From the NCBI RefSeq assembly GCF_900102195.1, contig NZ_FNBE01000001.1, positions 434,001 to 498,000 on the forward strand: a stretch of DNA of 64,000 nucleotides. The letters are read 5' to 3'. The position numbers and the translations under genes were made by a program. Below, one piece after another: positions 1 through 8,664 of this stretch (position 1 is the stretch's first letter; the number at the start of each line of letters is the position of its first letter). The DNA comes from Pseudonocardia oroxyli. Its GTDB lineage: Bacteria > Actinomycetota > Actinomycetes > Mycobacteriales > Pseudonocardiaceae. The notes beneath the pieces were generated by a model. That model made no database searches and was not told the DNA's origin. It saw nothing but the letters and a program-made list of their open reading frames with translations.

Positions 1-17
1 GCGAGGCGGGGCGGGCA

Positions 18-422
18 CTACCGGTCGATCAGCAGCTCCCGCACGATGCCGACGAACTGCTCGGCCTGGCGCAGCAGATCGTCCGCCTCGCGCCGGCCGA
101 CCAGCCGCGAGATGCCGGCCTCGGCCGCCGCCCGGGTGTCCGAGCAGGCCGCGAAGAACGCCGCCCACTCCCCCAGCTCGGGTGCCACCTCGGCCAGCAC
201 CTGCCACACGCTGCGCGGCCTGCCGCGCCGCTGCTGCGGTACGGCGCGCACCGCCAGCACCGCCGCACCGGCGCGCAGGGCCGCCAGGTACGCGGCGGGG
301 TAGCGGAGGAGCGGCTCCGGGGACCGCTGTCCGTCCGCCAGGCACTCCGCGGCCTGCCGCAACAGGGCCAGGGCCGCCTTCGACACCGGGGCGCCGGGCG
401 CCCGTTCCATCGTGACCGTCAT
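18..422 (-). CDS. SAV_6107-family HEPN domain protein
   Basis: 134-residue, Ala/Leu-rich, mostly helical protein with the look of the actinobacterial SAV_6107 HEPN family. I infer the family from the overall pattern (N-terminal AALALLRQAAECL helix, central RGRPRSVWQVLAEVAPELGEWA, C-terminal FVGIVRELLIDR), not from a search. The ATG at 422 is preceded on the minus strand by a strong GGAGGAG ribosome site. The gene lies 37 bp downstream of the DUF6504 gene and is probably co-transcribed from the SOS-type promoter near 964-999. HEPN proteins are often RNA-binding or nuclease-like, but no catalytic RxxxxH motif is obvious here, so the biochemical role is unknown. The next gene of the operon lies off the left edge; a translesion polymerase would fit. 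Confidence 0.7.
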   Translation of the reverse strand: MTVTMERAPGAPVSKAALALLRQAAECLADGQRSPEPLLRYPAAYLAALRAGAAVLAVRAVPQQRRGRPRSVWQVLAEVAPELGEWAAFFAACSDTRAAAEAGISRLVGRREADDLLRQAEQFVGIVRELLIDR

Positions 423-459
423 CGCTGCTCCTCCATCCCACTCGTCTCGCTCGTCTCGT

Positions 460-783
460 TCACTCCGGGTCCGGCACCCGGACCAGGTCCCACACCCCGG
501 GGCCCGCGCGCATCCGCAGCACGAACTCCCGCGCGGGCTCCTGGGGCGACTCCGCCGACCGCGCCTCGACCCGCCAGCACCGCATCCGGTCGCCGCCCAC
601 CGGCATCGGCGACGGGAACGGCCACGGGGACTCCTCGATCCACCGCTCCCGGACGTCCGTGACCAGGAACCGCGAGCCGCGACGCGCCGGCCTGCGCTCG
701 AACTCCACCGGCTCGCCCGCCAGCCAGCGGACCGAGACCGCCGCCGGCTCCCGCGGCCCGAACAGCCGAGCGAACGTACTCAT
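460..783 (-). CDS. DUF6504-type small protein
   Basis: 107-residue protein starting MSTFARLFGPREPAAVSV. The frame is open upstream to about 999, but the ATG at 783 has a GAGGGGG ribosome site 8-13 nt before it and begins the conserved-looking part. Features include a VRWLAGEPVEFERRPARRG segment and a C-terminal REFVLRMRAGPGVWDLVRV segment that reads like a small beta-rich domain. I recall this family (DUF6504) lying beside Y-family polymerase or dnaE2 genes in actinobacteria. That fits the perfect LexA box in its promoter and the HEPN gene just downstream. A DNA-damage-linked accessory role is inferred; no catalytic residues are apparent. Confidence 0.7.
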   Translation of the reverse strand: MSTFARLFGPREPAAVSVRWLAGEPVEFERRPARRGSRFLVTDVRERWIEESPWPFPSPMPVGGDRMRCWRVEARSAESPQEPAREFVLRMRAGPGVWDLVRVPDPE

Positions 784-947
784 GGGACGACCCCCTCGAG
801 CCGGCCACGCCGGCTGGGATCCGGTGGGGCCGACAGGATCTGGGCACCGGACCCCGCCCGTGCGGGCGGGCGGGGACCGGTACGGACACCGCAGACCGAC
901 CCGGGGCTGGAGTGCTTCCCCCACTCCGTCCCCGGGGCCGACCTGGA
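784..947 (-). other. long 5' leader of the DUF6504 transcript
   Basis: The predicted start point near 964 leaves about 180 nt of untranslated leader before the ATG at 783. It contains a strong GC hairpin, with arms CCCCGCCCG and CGGGCGGGG at 852-875 and a 6-nt loop. No convincing small gene is visible in it. The rest of the 350-bp divergent gap up to the GNAT gene at 1134 shows only the promoter and LexA box. Confidence 0.4.
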
Positions 948-963
948 TCGAACATCTGTTCGA
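948..963. promoter_or_regulatory. LexA (SOS) box
   Basis: The sequence TCGAACATCTGTTCGA is a perfect match to the actinobacterial LexA consensus TCGAAC-N4-GTTCGA. It lies immediately downstream of the predicted -10 element at 971-976, where a bound repressor would block initiation leftwards. Confidence 0.85.
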
Positions 964-970
964 CCCGTCC

Positions 971-999
971 AGTACAGCGCGTTCGAACGCCGCCGTCAA
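971..999 (-). promoter_or_regulatory. SigA-type promoter of the SOS unit
   Basis: On the minus strand a TTGACG -35 (994-999) is separated by exactly 17 nt from a TGTACT -10 (971-976). The LexA box begins 7 nt downstream. A second GTTCGAAC half-palindrome lies inside the spacer. Confidence 0.7.
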
Positions 1000-1133
1000 G
1001 CCGAGGTGTCATGCACGGGGGTCTACCAGCGGGCACCGACAGAACGAGTGGCCCGCGCGCCCCGTCCCGACCGCGCACCGACGAAACGGCGGTCCCGACC
1101 GCGCCCGGCCCGCTTCCGTGGTGAGATGGCGCG

Positions 1134-1733
1134 ATGACCGCCGCACCCGCCCGTCCGCGCCTGGTGCCGCTGTCGTCGGTCGACCTGGCGGACCACCTCG
1201 CCGAGGCCCTGGACGTCTACGTGTCCGCCATGGGCTACCCCCCGGGCACCGCACGCCAGCGCCGCACCCTGTGGATGGAGCACTCGCGCAGGCCGGGCTG
1301 GCGCTGCACCGGCTGGCTCGATCCCGGCGGGCACGTGATCGGCATCGCCTACGGCTACTCGGGCGGGCCGGGCCAGTGGTGGTTCGAGGAGGTCCGGCGC
1401 GGGCTCGCCGCGCGCGGCATGTCCCGCGACCCCGGCCAGCCGGACTGGCTGCGGGACTACTTCGAGCTCACCGAGCTCCACGTGCGGCCGGACGCGCAGG
1501 GCTCCCGCCTCGGCGAGGGCATGCTGCGGGCGCTGCTCGACGGCGTCCGCCACGAGCGCGTCCTGCTCTCCACACCCGAGCACGCCCCCCGCCCACCCGG
1601 CCGCGCCTGGCGGCTCTACCGGCGGCTCGGCTTCGAGGACGTGCTCCGCGACCACCGCTTCACCGGCGACGGCCGCCCCTTCGCGGTCCTCGGCCGCACC
1701 CTGCCACTGGACCCGCCGCCGACCCGGAGCTGA
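1134..1733 (+). CDS. GNAT-family N-acetyltransferase
   Basis: 199-residue acetyltransferase-like protein. The core GNAT signature is visible as LTELHVRPDAQGSRLGEGML (about residues 119-138), with the acetyl-CoA-binding turn QGSRLG. A C-terminal WRLYRRLGFEDVLRD segment is the usual YxxxGF motif. The position before lppM and metF matches my memory of Rv2170 in M. tuberculosis, so it is probably the ortholog of that protein; its substrate here cannot be read from sequence. The ATG at 1134 lacks a clear Shine-Dalgarno. It diverges from the DUF6504 unit. Confidence 0.85.
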   Translation: MTAAPARPRLVPLSSVDLADHLAEALDVYVSAMGYPPGTARQRRTLWMEHSRRPGWRCTGWLDPGGHVIGIAYGYSGGPGQWWFEEVRRGLAARGMSRDPGQPDWLRDYFELTELHVRPDAQGSRLGEGMLRALLDGVRHERVLLSTPEHAPRPPGRAWRLYRRLGFEDVLRDHRFTGDGRPFAVLGRTLPLDPPPTRS

Positions 1734-1775
1734 CCCGGGGCCGACCCGGGGCCGACCCGGGGCCGACCCGGGCCT
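1732..1775. repeat. 11-bp tandem repeat, four copies
   Basis: GACCCGGGGCC is repeated head-to-tail four times (1732, 1743, 1754, 1765), the last copy degenerate at its end. It begins at the stop codon of the GNAT gene and lies upstream of lppM. Confidence 0.9.
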
Positions 1776-1795
1776 GACCGGACCCGGACGGGGCG

Positions 1796-1831
1796 AAGGA
1801 CGCCGACAAGGACGCCGACAAGGACGCCGAC
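1796..1831. repeat. 12-bp tandem repeat, three copies
   Basis: AAGGACGCCGAC occurs three times in a row at 1796, 1808 and 1820, in the GNAT-lppM gap. The 12-nt period would keep frame if translated, but no start or ribosome site serves it. Confidence 0.85.
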
Positions 1832-1869
1832 ACAGCCCCCACGTCCCCGACCCGCCCGCCCCCGCCTGG

Positions 1870-1875
1870 CACGAT
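1870..1875 (+). promoter_or_regulatory. leaderless -10 element of lppM
   Basis: CACGAT lies 6 nt before the GTG at 1882; the same hexamer at nearly the same distance precedes the thioesterase gene at 39640. It has the conserved second A and last T of an actinobacterial -10. Confidence 0.4.
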
Positions 1876-1881
1876 GAGCCC

Positions 1882-2523
1882 GTGCCTCGCTCGCCCTACC
1901 GCCGCGCCGTCGCGATCCTGCTGCTGATGGTCACGGCCGTCGTGGTGCTCGGCGGGTGCGCCCGGGTGCAGGCCGCGCTCGCCGTGCAGCCCGACGACAC
2001 CGTGGCCGGGGAGATCGTGGTCGCCCTGCCCGGCGACAAGGGCCCCGAGCTGACGATCCCGCCGTCCCTCGACGTGGACGTCTCGCAGTACGCGCAGGAC
2101 GGCTACACCGGCTCGGTCCTGCGCTTCAGCGGCTTGAGCTTCGCCCAGGTCTCCGAGCTCACCGGGGTCGTCGCCGGGGCAGGCGACCGGACGCACATCA
2201 CCCTGCGCCGGGCGGGCGACCGGATCGTGCTCGAGGGCGCCGCCGACCTGACCACCGTGCCGGTCGACCGGGCGGACTTCCAGCTGAAGGTCAGCTTCCC
2301 CGGCGAGGTCCTGGACACCAACGGGGACTCCGAGGCGGGCACCGTGAGCTGGACGTTCACCCCCGGCGAGGTCGGGGACGTCAACGCCGTGGTGGCCTAC
2401 GCCGACCCGCAGGCCCCGTCGGTCGCCGCCTGGACCGTGGGGCTGGCCGTGGTGGTCGCGCTGGCGGTCGTCGGCGTGGTCGTGCTGGCCCGCCGGACCC
2501 GGAACCCGCCGGTCAGGCGCTGA
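1882..2523 (+). CDS. lppM: LppM-like membrane-anchored lipoprotein
   Basis: 213-residue exported lipoprotein of the LppM (DUF3153) type. The N-terminus has a short basic stretch, a hydrophobic core and a lipobox VLGGC, with the acylated Cys at residue 26. A beta-rich extracytoplasmic domain follows (about 30-175), then a C-terminal transmembrane helix (about 180-205) and a basic tail. In M. tuberculosis the syntenic Rv2171/LppM has been linked to phosphatidylinositol mannoside handling and phagosome effects; that role is only suggested here by synteny. Start is GTG at 1882, apparently leaderless. The gene overlaps the 3' end of convergent metF by 11 bp. Confidence 0.8.
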   Translation: MPRSPYRRAVAILLLMVTAVVVLGGCARVQAALAVQPDDTVAGEIVVALPGDKGPELTIPPSLDVDVSQYAQDGYTGSVLRFSGLSFAQVSELTGVVAGAGDRTHITLRRAGDRIVLEGAADLTTVPVDRADFQLKVSFPGEVLDTNGDSEAGTVSWTFTPGEVGDVNAVVAYADPQAPSVAAWTVGLAVVVALAVVGVVVLARRTRNPPVRR

Positions 2524-3436
2524 CCGCGGTCCGCCCGAGACCCAGGCGCCCCACCAGGTCGGCCGTGGCCGGGGACCGGTTCATCGTGTAGAAGTGCAGC
2601 CCCCGCACGCCCTCGGCGAGCAGGGTCTGGCACAGCTCGGTGGTCAGGTCGAGCCCGGCGGCGCGGAACCCGGCGGGGTCGTCCGCGTAGGGCGCCATCC
2701 GCTCGGCCAGCCCCGCGGGCAGCGGGGCGCCGGAGAGCTCGGGTCCCTTCGCCATGGTCTTGGCCGACAGCAGCGGCATGATCCCGGGGATCAGCGGCGC
2801 GTCGCAGCCCGCGGCCGCGAGCCGGTCCCGCAGCCGCAGGAAGCCCGTCGGCTCCCAGAACAGCTGGCTGATCGCGAAGTCGGCGCCTGCCCGGATCTTG
2901 ACCAGCAGCCGGGCGAGGTCCGCGTCGAGGTCCGCCGAGCGCGGGTGCCCGTACGGGAACGCCGCCACGCCCACGCAGAACGATCCCGACTCGCGCACGA
3001 GCCGGACGAGCTCGTCGGCGTAGGTCAGGCCCTCGGGGTGCGCGGTCCACTCCCCGAGCGGGTCGCCGGGCGGGTCGCCCCGGACCGCCAGGACGTTGCT
3101 GATCCCCGCGGCGGCGTACGAGCCGATCACGTGCCGCAGCTCGGCGCGCGAATGGGAGACGGCCGTGAGGTGCGCCATCGGCACCAGCGTGGTGTCCGAC
3201 GCGATGCGGGCCGTGGTGCGGATCGTCCGGTCCCGGCTGGAGCCGCCCGCCCCGTAGGTGACCGACACGAACGCCGGGTCGAGGGGCTCGAGCCTGCGGA
3301 TCGCCCGCCACAGCTCGGCCTCGCCCCGGGCGTCCTTGGGCGGGAAGAACTCGACCGAGAAGACGGGGCCCGTGGACTCGCGGGCGCCGATCCGATCGAT
3401 CACGGAGGTGCGCGGCTGCGCGGTTCGCGTGGTCAC
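2513..3436 (-). CDS. metF: 5,10-methylenetetrahydrofolate reductase
   Basis: 307-residue TIM-barrel flavoprotein of the MTHFR family. It reduces 5,10-methylene-THF to 5-methyl-THF for methionine synthesis. The N-terminal FSVEFFPPKD motif holds the catalytic Glu, followed by FVSVTYGAGGS, HLTAVSHSRAELRHV, LAVRGDPPGDP and FAISQLFWEPTGF, all standard family blocks. It corresponds in position to Rv2172c, which I recall being assigned as the mycobacterial MTHFR. The GTG start at 3436 is leaderless: TACTCT lies 6 nt upstream. It is divergent from idsA2 with only 52 bp between the start codons, and convergent with lppM. Confidence 0.93.
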   Translation of the reverse strand: MTTRTAQPRTSVIDRIGARESTGPVFSVEFFPPKDARGEAELWRAIRRLEPLDPAFVSVTYGAGGSSRDRTIRTTARIASDTTLVPMAHLTAVSHSRAELRHVIGSYAAAGISNVLAVRGDPPGDPLGEWTAHPEGLTYADELVRLVRESGSFCVGVAAFPYGHPRSADLDADLARLLVKIRAGADFAISQLFWEPTGFLRLRDRLAAAGCDAPLIPGIMPLLSAKTMAKGPELSGAPLPAGLAERMAPYADDPAGFRAAGLDLTTELCQTLLAEGVRGLHFYTMNRSPATADLVGRLGLGRTAVSA

Positions 3437-3442
3437 ACGGAA

Positions 3443-3448
3443 AGAGTA
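3443..3448 (-). promoter_or_regulatory. leaderless -10 element of metF
   Basis: TACTCT on the minus strand, 6 nt before the GTG at 3436, fits an actinobacterial -10 for a leaderless mRNA. Confidence 0.55.
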
Positions 3449-3476
3449 GCGCCGAGCCGCATCCGGATCCCGCCGA

Positions 3477-3482
3477 TAGGCT
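3477..3482 (+). promoter_or_regulatory. leaderless -10 element of idsA2
   Basis: TAGGCT ends 6 nt before the GTG at 3489. With the metF element it forms a compact divergent promoter pair. Confidence 0.55.
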
Positions 3483-3488
3483 CGCGGT

Positions 3489-4595
3489 GTGGTTCATCCC
3501 CCGACGCACGTCCTGCCGGAGACCGAGCCGGAGGGTTCCGTCGAGCTGCGCGAGAGTGTCGAGCGCGAGCTCGCCCGCTACCTCGCCCACCGCCGGGAGG
3601 ACGCCGCGGCGATCGGCCCGGTGTTCGCCGACGCCGTCGACGCGCTGACCCGTTTCGTGCTCGGCGGGGGCAAGCGGCTGCGGCCCACCTTCGCCTGGTG
3701 GGGCTGGCGCGGCGCGGGTGGTGACCCCGAGGGCCCCGACGCGGACGGGGTGTTGCGCGCCCTCTCCGCCCTGGAGCTGATCCAGGCCTCGGCCCTCGTG
3801 CACGACGACCTGATCGACGCCTCCGCCACCCGGCGCGGCAAGCCGACCGTGCACGTCGAGTTCGCGGGCAGGCACGCGGACGGCGGCTGGTGCGGCCCGC
3901 CCGCCCGGTTCGGCGCCGCCGCCGCCATCCTGCTCGGCGACCTGGCCCTGACCTGGGCGGACGACCTGTACCGAGAGTCCGGCCTGCCCGCCGAGGTGCT
4001 CGACCGCGGCCACGAGGCCTGGCGCGGCATGCGCACCGACGTGCTCGGCGGCCAGTTCCTCGACGTGCACACCCAGGCGGTCGGGGACTCCTCCCCCGCC
4101 GCCGCGTTGCGCATCGACCGGTTCAAGACGGCGGCGTACACCGTGGAGCGGCCGCTGCAGCTCGGTGCCCTGCTGGCGGGCGCGGACGAGTCGATCGTCG
4201 CGGCCTACCGCCGCTTCGGGGCGGACATCGGCGTGGCGTTCCAGCTTCGGGACGACCTGCTCGGCGTCTACGGCGACCCCGCCGTCACCGGCAAACCCGC
4301 GGGGGACGACCTGCGCGAGGGTAAGCGGACCCTGCTCGTCGCGCTGGCGTTGGAGAAGGCGGGACCGGCCGCGACCGAGATCACCGACGCGCTCGGGGAC
4401 CCCGATCTGTCCCCCGAGCGGGTCGAGCGGCTGCGGGAGCTGTTCCTGCAGCTCGGCGCCGTGCAGGCCGTCGAGCAGCGGATCGCCGCGCTGACCGGGG
4501 CCGCGCTCGACGCGCTGACCACCGCCGAGATCGCCGAGCCCGCCGCGACGACCCTGCAGGAGCTCGCCGTCCGCGCCACCCGCCGCCACCGGTGA
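3489..4595 (+). CDS. idsA2: polyprenyl diphosphate synthase (GGPP type)
   Basis: 368-residue trans-isoprenyl diphosphate synthase that condenses IPP with allylic diphosphates. GKRLRP at residues 61-66 binds IPP. The first aspartate-rich motif DDLID is at 106-110 and the second, FQLRDDLLG, at about 250-257. The tail GKPAGDDLREGKRT is typical of the family. Position matches Rv2173 (idsA2). Its stop overlaps crtI by 4 bp (GTGA), so its product, probably geranylgeranyl diphosphate, can feed carotenoid synthesis. The same product could also serve as a precursor of the polyprenyl-phosphate used by the downstream mannosyltransferase. Chain length is inferred from context. Confidence 0.9.
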   Translation: MVHPPTHVLPETEPEGSVELRESVERELARYLAHRREDAAAIGPVFADAVDALTRFVLGGGKRLRPTFAWWGWRGAGGDPEGPDADGVLRALSALELIQASALVHDDLIDASATRRGKPTVHVEFAGRHADGGWCGPPARFGAAAAILLGDLALTWADDLYRESGLPAEVLDRGHEAWRGMRTDVLGGQFLDVHTQAVGDSSPAAALRIDRFKTAAYTVERPLQLGALLAGADESIVAAYRRFGADIGVAFQLRDDLLGVYGDPAVTGKPAGDDLREGKRTLLVALALEKAGPAATEITDALGDPDLSPERVERLRELFLQLGAVQAVEQRIAALTGAALDALTTAEIAEPAATTLQELAVRATRRHR

Positions 4596-6106
4596 GGACG
4601 GTCGAGGGACCGACCGACCACGTCGTCGTGGTGGGCGCGGGCCTGGCCGGGCTGACCGCGGCGCTGCACCTGCTCGGCGCGGGCCGTCGGGTGACGATCG
4701 TCGAACGCGAGGCCGACCCGGGCGGCCGGATGGGGCGCCTCGACCTGCCGGGCGGCTACCGGGTCGACACCGGCCCCACCGTGCTGACCATGCCGGAGCT
4801 GCTCGACGAGGCGTTCCGGGCGGTCGGTGACTCCCTCGCGGCGCGCCTGGACCTGGTCCGGCTCGACCCGGCGTACCGGGCGGCCTTCGCGGACGGCTCC
4901 ACGATCGACGTCCACGCCGACGCCGACTCGATGGAGGCCGAGGTCCGGAAGGTCTGCGGCCCCGAGGCCGCGGGCGGCTACCGCGACCTGCGCCGGTGGC
5001 TGACCGAGCTCTACCGCACCGAGATCGACACGTTCATCGGGGCGAACCTGGACTCGCCGCTCTCGCTGCTCGGGCCCGACCTGCTGCGGCTGGCCCGGCT
5101 CGGCGGGTTCGGCAGGCTCGGCCCGCGGATCGACCGGTTCCTGCCCGACGAGCGGCTCCGGCGGATCTTCTCGTTCCAGGCGCTGTACGCGGGCGTCTCG
5201 CCCGCGAAGGCGCTCGGCGCGTACGGCGTGATCGCCTACATGGACACCATCGCGGGGGTGTACTTCCCGCGCGGCGGCATGCGCGCGGTGCCGGACGCGC
5301 TCGCCGCGGCGGCCGTCGACGCGGGCGCCGAGTTCCTGCGCGGCCGCCGCGTCACCGGCCTGACCTGGTCGAACGGTCGTGTCGACGGGGTCCGGCACAC
5401 GGCGGCCGACCAGGGCGGCTCCGACGACCGCCGCACGACCGAGGTCCAACCCTGCGACGCGGTCGTCCTCACCACCGACCTCCCCGAGGCCTACCGGCTG
5501 CTCGGCGGCGCACCCCGGCGGCCGGTGCCGCTGCGGTGGGCGCCGAGCGCGGTCGTCGCGCACCTCGCCGTGCGGGGTCCGGTGCGGTTCGAGGGGGCGG
5601 ACCTCGCGCACCACACGATCTCGTTCGGGGCGGCGTGGGAGCGGACCTTCGCCGAGATCATCGACGGGGGCAGGCTGATGAGCGACCCGTCGCTGCTGCT
5701 CACCCGGCCGACGGCGACCGACCCGTCCCTCGCCCCGCCCGGCCGCGACCTGCTGTTCCTGCTGGCCCCCTGCCCCAACCTCGACACCGGGCCGCTCGAC
5801 TGGCCGCGGCTGGGCCCGGCCTATCTCGACGAGCTGCTCGGCACGCTCGCCGCCCGCGGGATCGACGTCGAGCCGGAAGCGGTGGAGCTGGTCACGCCCG
5901 CGGACTGGGCGGCGCAGGGGCTGGCCGCGGGCACCCCCTTCTCGGCGGCGCACACGTTCGCCCAGACGGGGCCGTTCCGGCCGCGCAACCTGCCCCGCAG
6001 ACGGGCGAACGTGGTGCTCGCGGGCTGCGGGACCACACCGGGGGTCGGGATCCCGCCCGTCGTGCTGTCCGGACGGCTGGCGGCACAGCGCGTCACCGGA
6101 TCGTGA
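4592..6106 (+). CDS. crtI: phytoene desaturase
   Basis: 504-residue FAD-dependent CrtI-type desaturase/isomerase. The Rossmann dinucleotide motif GAGLAG is at residues 15-20, with a downstream Glu in VEREADPGGRMG. The central FSFQALYAGVSPAKALGAY block and the C-terminal AGCGTTPGVGIPPVVLSGR motif are typical of CrtI enzymes. It introduces double bonds into phytoene made by CrtB. The GTG start overlaps the idsA2 stop by 4 bp, indicating translational coupling. The number of desaturation steps cannot be told. It has no counterpart in the M. tuberculosis block as I recall it, so this is an insertion relative to that order. Confidence 0.9.
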   Translation: MRTVEGPTDHVVVVGAGLAGLTAALHLLGAGRRVTIVEREADPGGRMGRLDLPGGYRVDTGPTVLTMPELLDEAFRAVGDSLAARLDLVRLDPAYRAAFADGSTIDVHADADSMEAEVRKVCGPEAAGGYRDLRRWLTELYRTEIDTFIGANLDSPLSLLGPDLLRLARLGGFGRLGPRIDRFLPDERLRRIFSFQALYAGVSPAKALGAYGVIAYMDTIAGVYFPRGGMRAVPDALAAAAVDAGAEFLRGRRVTGLTWSNGRVDGVRHTAADQGGSDDRRTTEVQPCDAVVLTTDLPEAYRLLGGAPRRPVPLRWAPSAVVAHLAVRGPVRFEGADLAHHTISFGAAWERTFAEIIDGGRLMSDPSLLLTRPTATDPSLAPPGRDLLFLLAPCPNLDTGPLDWPRLGPAYLDELLGTLAARGIDVEPEAVELVTPADWAAQGLAAGTPFSAAHTFAQTGPFRPRNLPRRRANVVLAGCGTTPGVGIPPVVLSGRLAAQRVTGS

Positions 6107-6149
6107 CCGGTCGGGGCTGCGGGCGAGGCCGTCGGCCCCCCGTGGCACC

Positions 6150-7757
6150 ATGACCGGCGAGATGACCGCGCAGCCCACCCGCCCGGCAGCAGGGTCGGAG
6201 ACGACCCTCCCGGAGCCCGCAGACGCCCCCGTCCTCTCCGCTCCGGCGGATCCGACAACGGCAGGGCGACCCGGCCTGCGCGCCCGGCTCGGCAACCCGC
6301 CTCCCGGCCCGCTGTGGCTGGGCTTCGGGGCGAGCGTCCTGCTGCTGGTCGGCGGCACGGGCGGCGGCGGCACGCTCATCCACGACCCGATCCTCACGAA
6401 CTCCGCGCTGGGGTTCTGGCGGTACGGGCACGGCCGGGAGCTGGCCACCGCGCTGATGTACCTGGGCGTGGTGCTCATGGCGTGGGCCTGGGTGAAGCTG
6501 GGCCGCGAGGTGCTGGCCCGGCGGGTCGGCGGGCGGGCGGTGCTCAGCACGGCCGTGCTGTGGATGCTGCCGATGCTCGTCTCGCCGCCGCTTTTCACCC
6601 GGGACCCGTACAGCTACCTCGCCCAGGGCGCACTGCCGCTGTTCGGGTTCGACCCGTACGCGGTCGGCCCCGAGGCCATGCCGGGTGTGTTCACCGACAA
6701 CGTGCACTACTTCTGGCAGGACACCCCGGCGCCGTACGGCCCGCTGTTCATCCTGGTCGCCAAGGCGTGGGCGTGGGTCACCATCCAGCTGGGCTCGAAC
6801 ATGATCGTCGGGATCATCGGGACCCGCCTGATCATGTGCATCGGGCTGGCCCTGCTGATCTGGACCATGCCGGAGCTCACCCGCAGGCTGGGCGGGCGGC
6901 CGTCCGTCGCGCTGTGGGTGGTGATCGCCAACCCGGTCATGGTCATCCACCTGGTCGGCGGCGCGCACAACGACCTGCTGCTCGTCGGGCTGCTGTCGGT
7001 CGGCTGCCTGGCCGCTCTGAACCGCAGGCACGTCCTGGCGGTCGCGCTGGTCACGCTCGCGATGGCGACCAAGGCCTCCGCCGGTGTCGCGCTGCCGTTC
7101 ATCGTGCTGATCTGGGTCGGGCACCTCGAGGGGCCGTGGTTCAGACGGCTGGTGCGCGCCGGCTCGGCGGGCGTCGCCGTGTTCCTCGCGGTCTTCACCG
7201 CCTGCTCGCTGGCCGCCCAGGTCGGGCTGGGCTGGCTGCCGGCGCTGAGCGCGCCGTCGATGATCGTCAACTGGCTGTCGATCCCCACCGGGATCGCGCA
7301 GCTCCTGCACACCGCGCTGGCCGGCGTGGTCACGTCCTCTCCCCAGCCCTACATCAACGTGCTGCGGGTGATCGGCGGGATCGTGATGGTCGCGATCATC
7401 GCGTGGAACTGGTGGAAGGCCCGCGAGGGCGGTCCGGACGCGGTGCGCCGGGCCGGGATCGCGCTGCTCGCCGTCGCGCTGCTGTCCCCCGCCACGCTGC
7501 CCTGGTACCTGAGCTGGGGCCTGGCGATCCTGGCGATGGTCCCGTGGAGCGCCCGCGGCCTGCAGTGGCTGGTCTTCGGCTCGCTGTTCCTGATGGTCGC
7601 CTACTACCCGAGCGGCGAGACGGCCCTCTACAACTGGCCGTTCCTGATCGTCTGCGCCCTGCTCGCGGCGCTGGCCGCGCGCTCGCTGCTGCGGCCGGAC
7701 CCGCTCGGCCTCAGCCGCACCGCCCGGCGGAAACCGGTTCCGGCACGTGCCGCCTGA
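6150..7757 (+). CDS. mptA: polyprenol-phosphomannose alpha-1,6-mannosyltransferase (MptA/MptB)
   Basis: 535-residue integral membrane GT-C glycosyltransferase with about 12 hydrophobic segments after a Pro/Ala-rich N-terminus. The loop [20 protein letters not shown] holds the acidic residue expected in the GT-C active site, and [22 protein letters not shown] is a family block. It transfers mannose from polyprenyl-phosphomannose to the alpha-1,6 mannan backbone of lipomannan outside the membrane. Synteny with Rv2174 favours MptA over MptB. The ATG at 6150 is chosen; another in-frame ATG follows at 6162. It sits between crtI and crtB and overlaps crtB by 11 bp. Confidence 0.85.
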   Translation: MTGEMTAQPTRPAAGSETTLPEPADAPVLSAPADPTTAGRPGLRARLGNPPPGPLWLGFGASVLLLVGGTGGGGTLIHDPILTNSALGFWRYGHGRELATALMYLGVVLMAWAWVKLGREVLARRVGGRAVLSTAVLWMLPMLVSPPLFTRDPYSYLAQGALPLFGFDPYAVGPEAMPGVFTDNVHYFWQDTPAPYGPLFILVAKAWAWVTIQLGSNMIVGIIGTRLIMCIGLALLIWTMPELTRRLGGRPSVALWVVIANPVMVIHLVGGAHNDLLLVGLLSVGCLAALNRRHVLAVALVTLAMATKASAGVALPFIVLIWVGHLEGPWFRRLVRAGSAGVAVFLAVFTACSLAAQVGLGWLPALSAPSMIVNWLSIPTGIAQLLHTALAGVVTSSPQPYINVLRVIGGIVMVAIIAWNWWKAREGGPDAVRRAGIALLAVALLSPATLPWYLSWGLAILAMVPWSARGLQWLVFGSLFLMVAYYPSGETALYNWPFLIVCALLAALAARSLLRPDPLGLSRTARRKPVPARAA

Positions 7758-8664
7758 GCTCGTCGCGGCCGGGATCACCGATCCCGCGCTGCAGCGGGCC
7801 TACCGGGCCTGTCGCGACCTCAACGCCGCCCACGGGCGCACGTACTTCCTCGCCACCCGGCTGCTCACCCCCGACCGCAGACCCGCGATCCACGCGTTGT
7901 ACGGCTTCGCGCGGTACGCGGACGACATCGTGGACACCCTCGGCGCCGTCGATCCGGCCGCGGGGCTCGACGAGCTGGGGCTGGCGCTGGTGGCGGCGTT
8001 CGAGGGCGGCCCGTCGGAGGTCCCGGTGATCACCGCGGTCGCCGACACGGTGTCCCGCTACGGGATCGACCGGCGGCTGTTCGCGCCGTTCCTCACCTCG
8101 ATGCGGCAGGACACCCACGTCACCTCCTACGCCACGATGGCCGAGCTCGACGAGTACATGTTCGGCTCGGCCGCGGTGATCGGGCTGCAGGTGCTGCCGG
8201 TGCTGGGCACGGTCTCGCCGGAGGCCGCCGAGCCCGCCGCCGCGCTCGGCCGGGCGTTCCAGCTCACCAACTTCCTCCGGGATGTCGGCGAGGACCTCGA
8301 CCGCGGCCGGGTCTATCTGCCGCAGGACGAGCTGGGCGCCTTCGGCGTGGACCGGGACCTGCTGGTGTGGTGCCGCACCCGCCGCAGGGTCGATCCCCGC
8401 GTCCGCCGGGCGCTGGCCCACCTCGTGGCGCGCACCCGGGCGATCTACCGTCGGGCGGCGCCCGGGATCCCGATGCTGGCCCCCGAGTCCCGGGACTGCG
8501 TGCGCACCGCCTTCACCCTCTACGGCGGCATCCTGGACGAGATCGTCGCCGCGGACTACGACGTCCTGTACCGCCGGGTGCGCGTCGGCACCGGGCGCCG
8601 CGCGGCGGTCGCCCTCCCCGGCCTGGCCCGCGCCGTCGCCGTTCGGCGCCTTCGGCGCTCGTGA
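7747..8664 (+). CDS. crtB: phytoene synthase
   Basis: 305-residue squalene/phytoene synthase that joins two GGPP molecules head to head. The first aspartate motif YADDIVD is at residues 58-63 and the second, [18 protein letters not shown], at about 175-192. [10 protein letters not shown] near residue 31 is also typical. The GTG start at 7747 lies inside the end of mptA. It is the last gene of the idsA2-crtI-mptA-crtB operon, and a 42-bp palindrome begins at its stop codon. No lycopene cyclase or later carotenoid gene is nearby. Confidence 0.9.
   Translation: MPPELVAAGITDPALQRAYRACRDLNAAHGRTYFLATRLLTPDRRPAIHALYGFARYADDIVDTLGAVDPAAGLDELGLALVAAFEGGPSEVPVITAVADTVSRYGIDRRLFAPFLTSMRQDTHVTSYATMAELDEYMFGSAAVIGLQVLPVLGTVSPEAAEPAAALGRAFQLTNFLRDVGEDLDRGRVYLPQDELGAFGVDRDLLVWCRTRRRVDPRVRRALAHLVARTRAIYRRAAPGIPMLAPESRDCVRTAFTLYGGILDEIVAADYDVLYRRVRVGTGRRAAVALPGLARAVAVRRLRRS

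Noticed and set aside
2397-4589. Very long open frame antisense to idsA2 and continuing past metF
   Set aside because: High-GC shadow frame; composition is Gly/Arg/Pro-rich without domains, and idsA2 and metF in the other frames are unambiguous.
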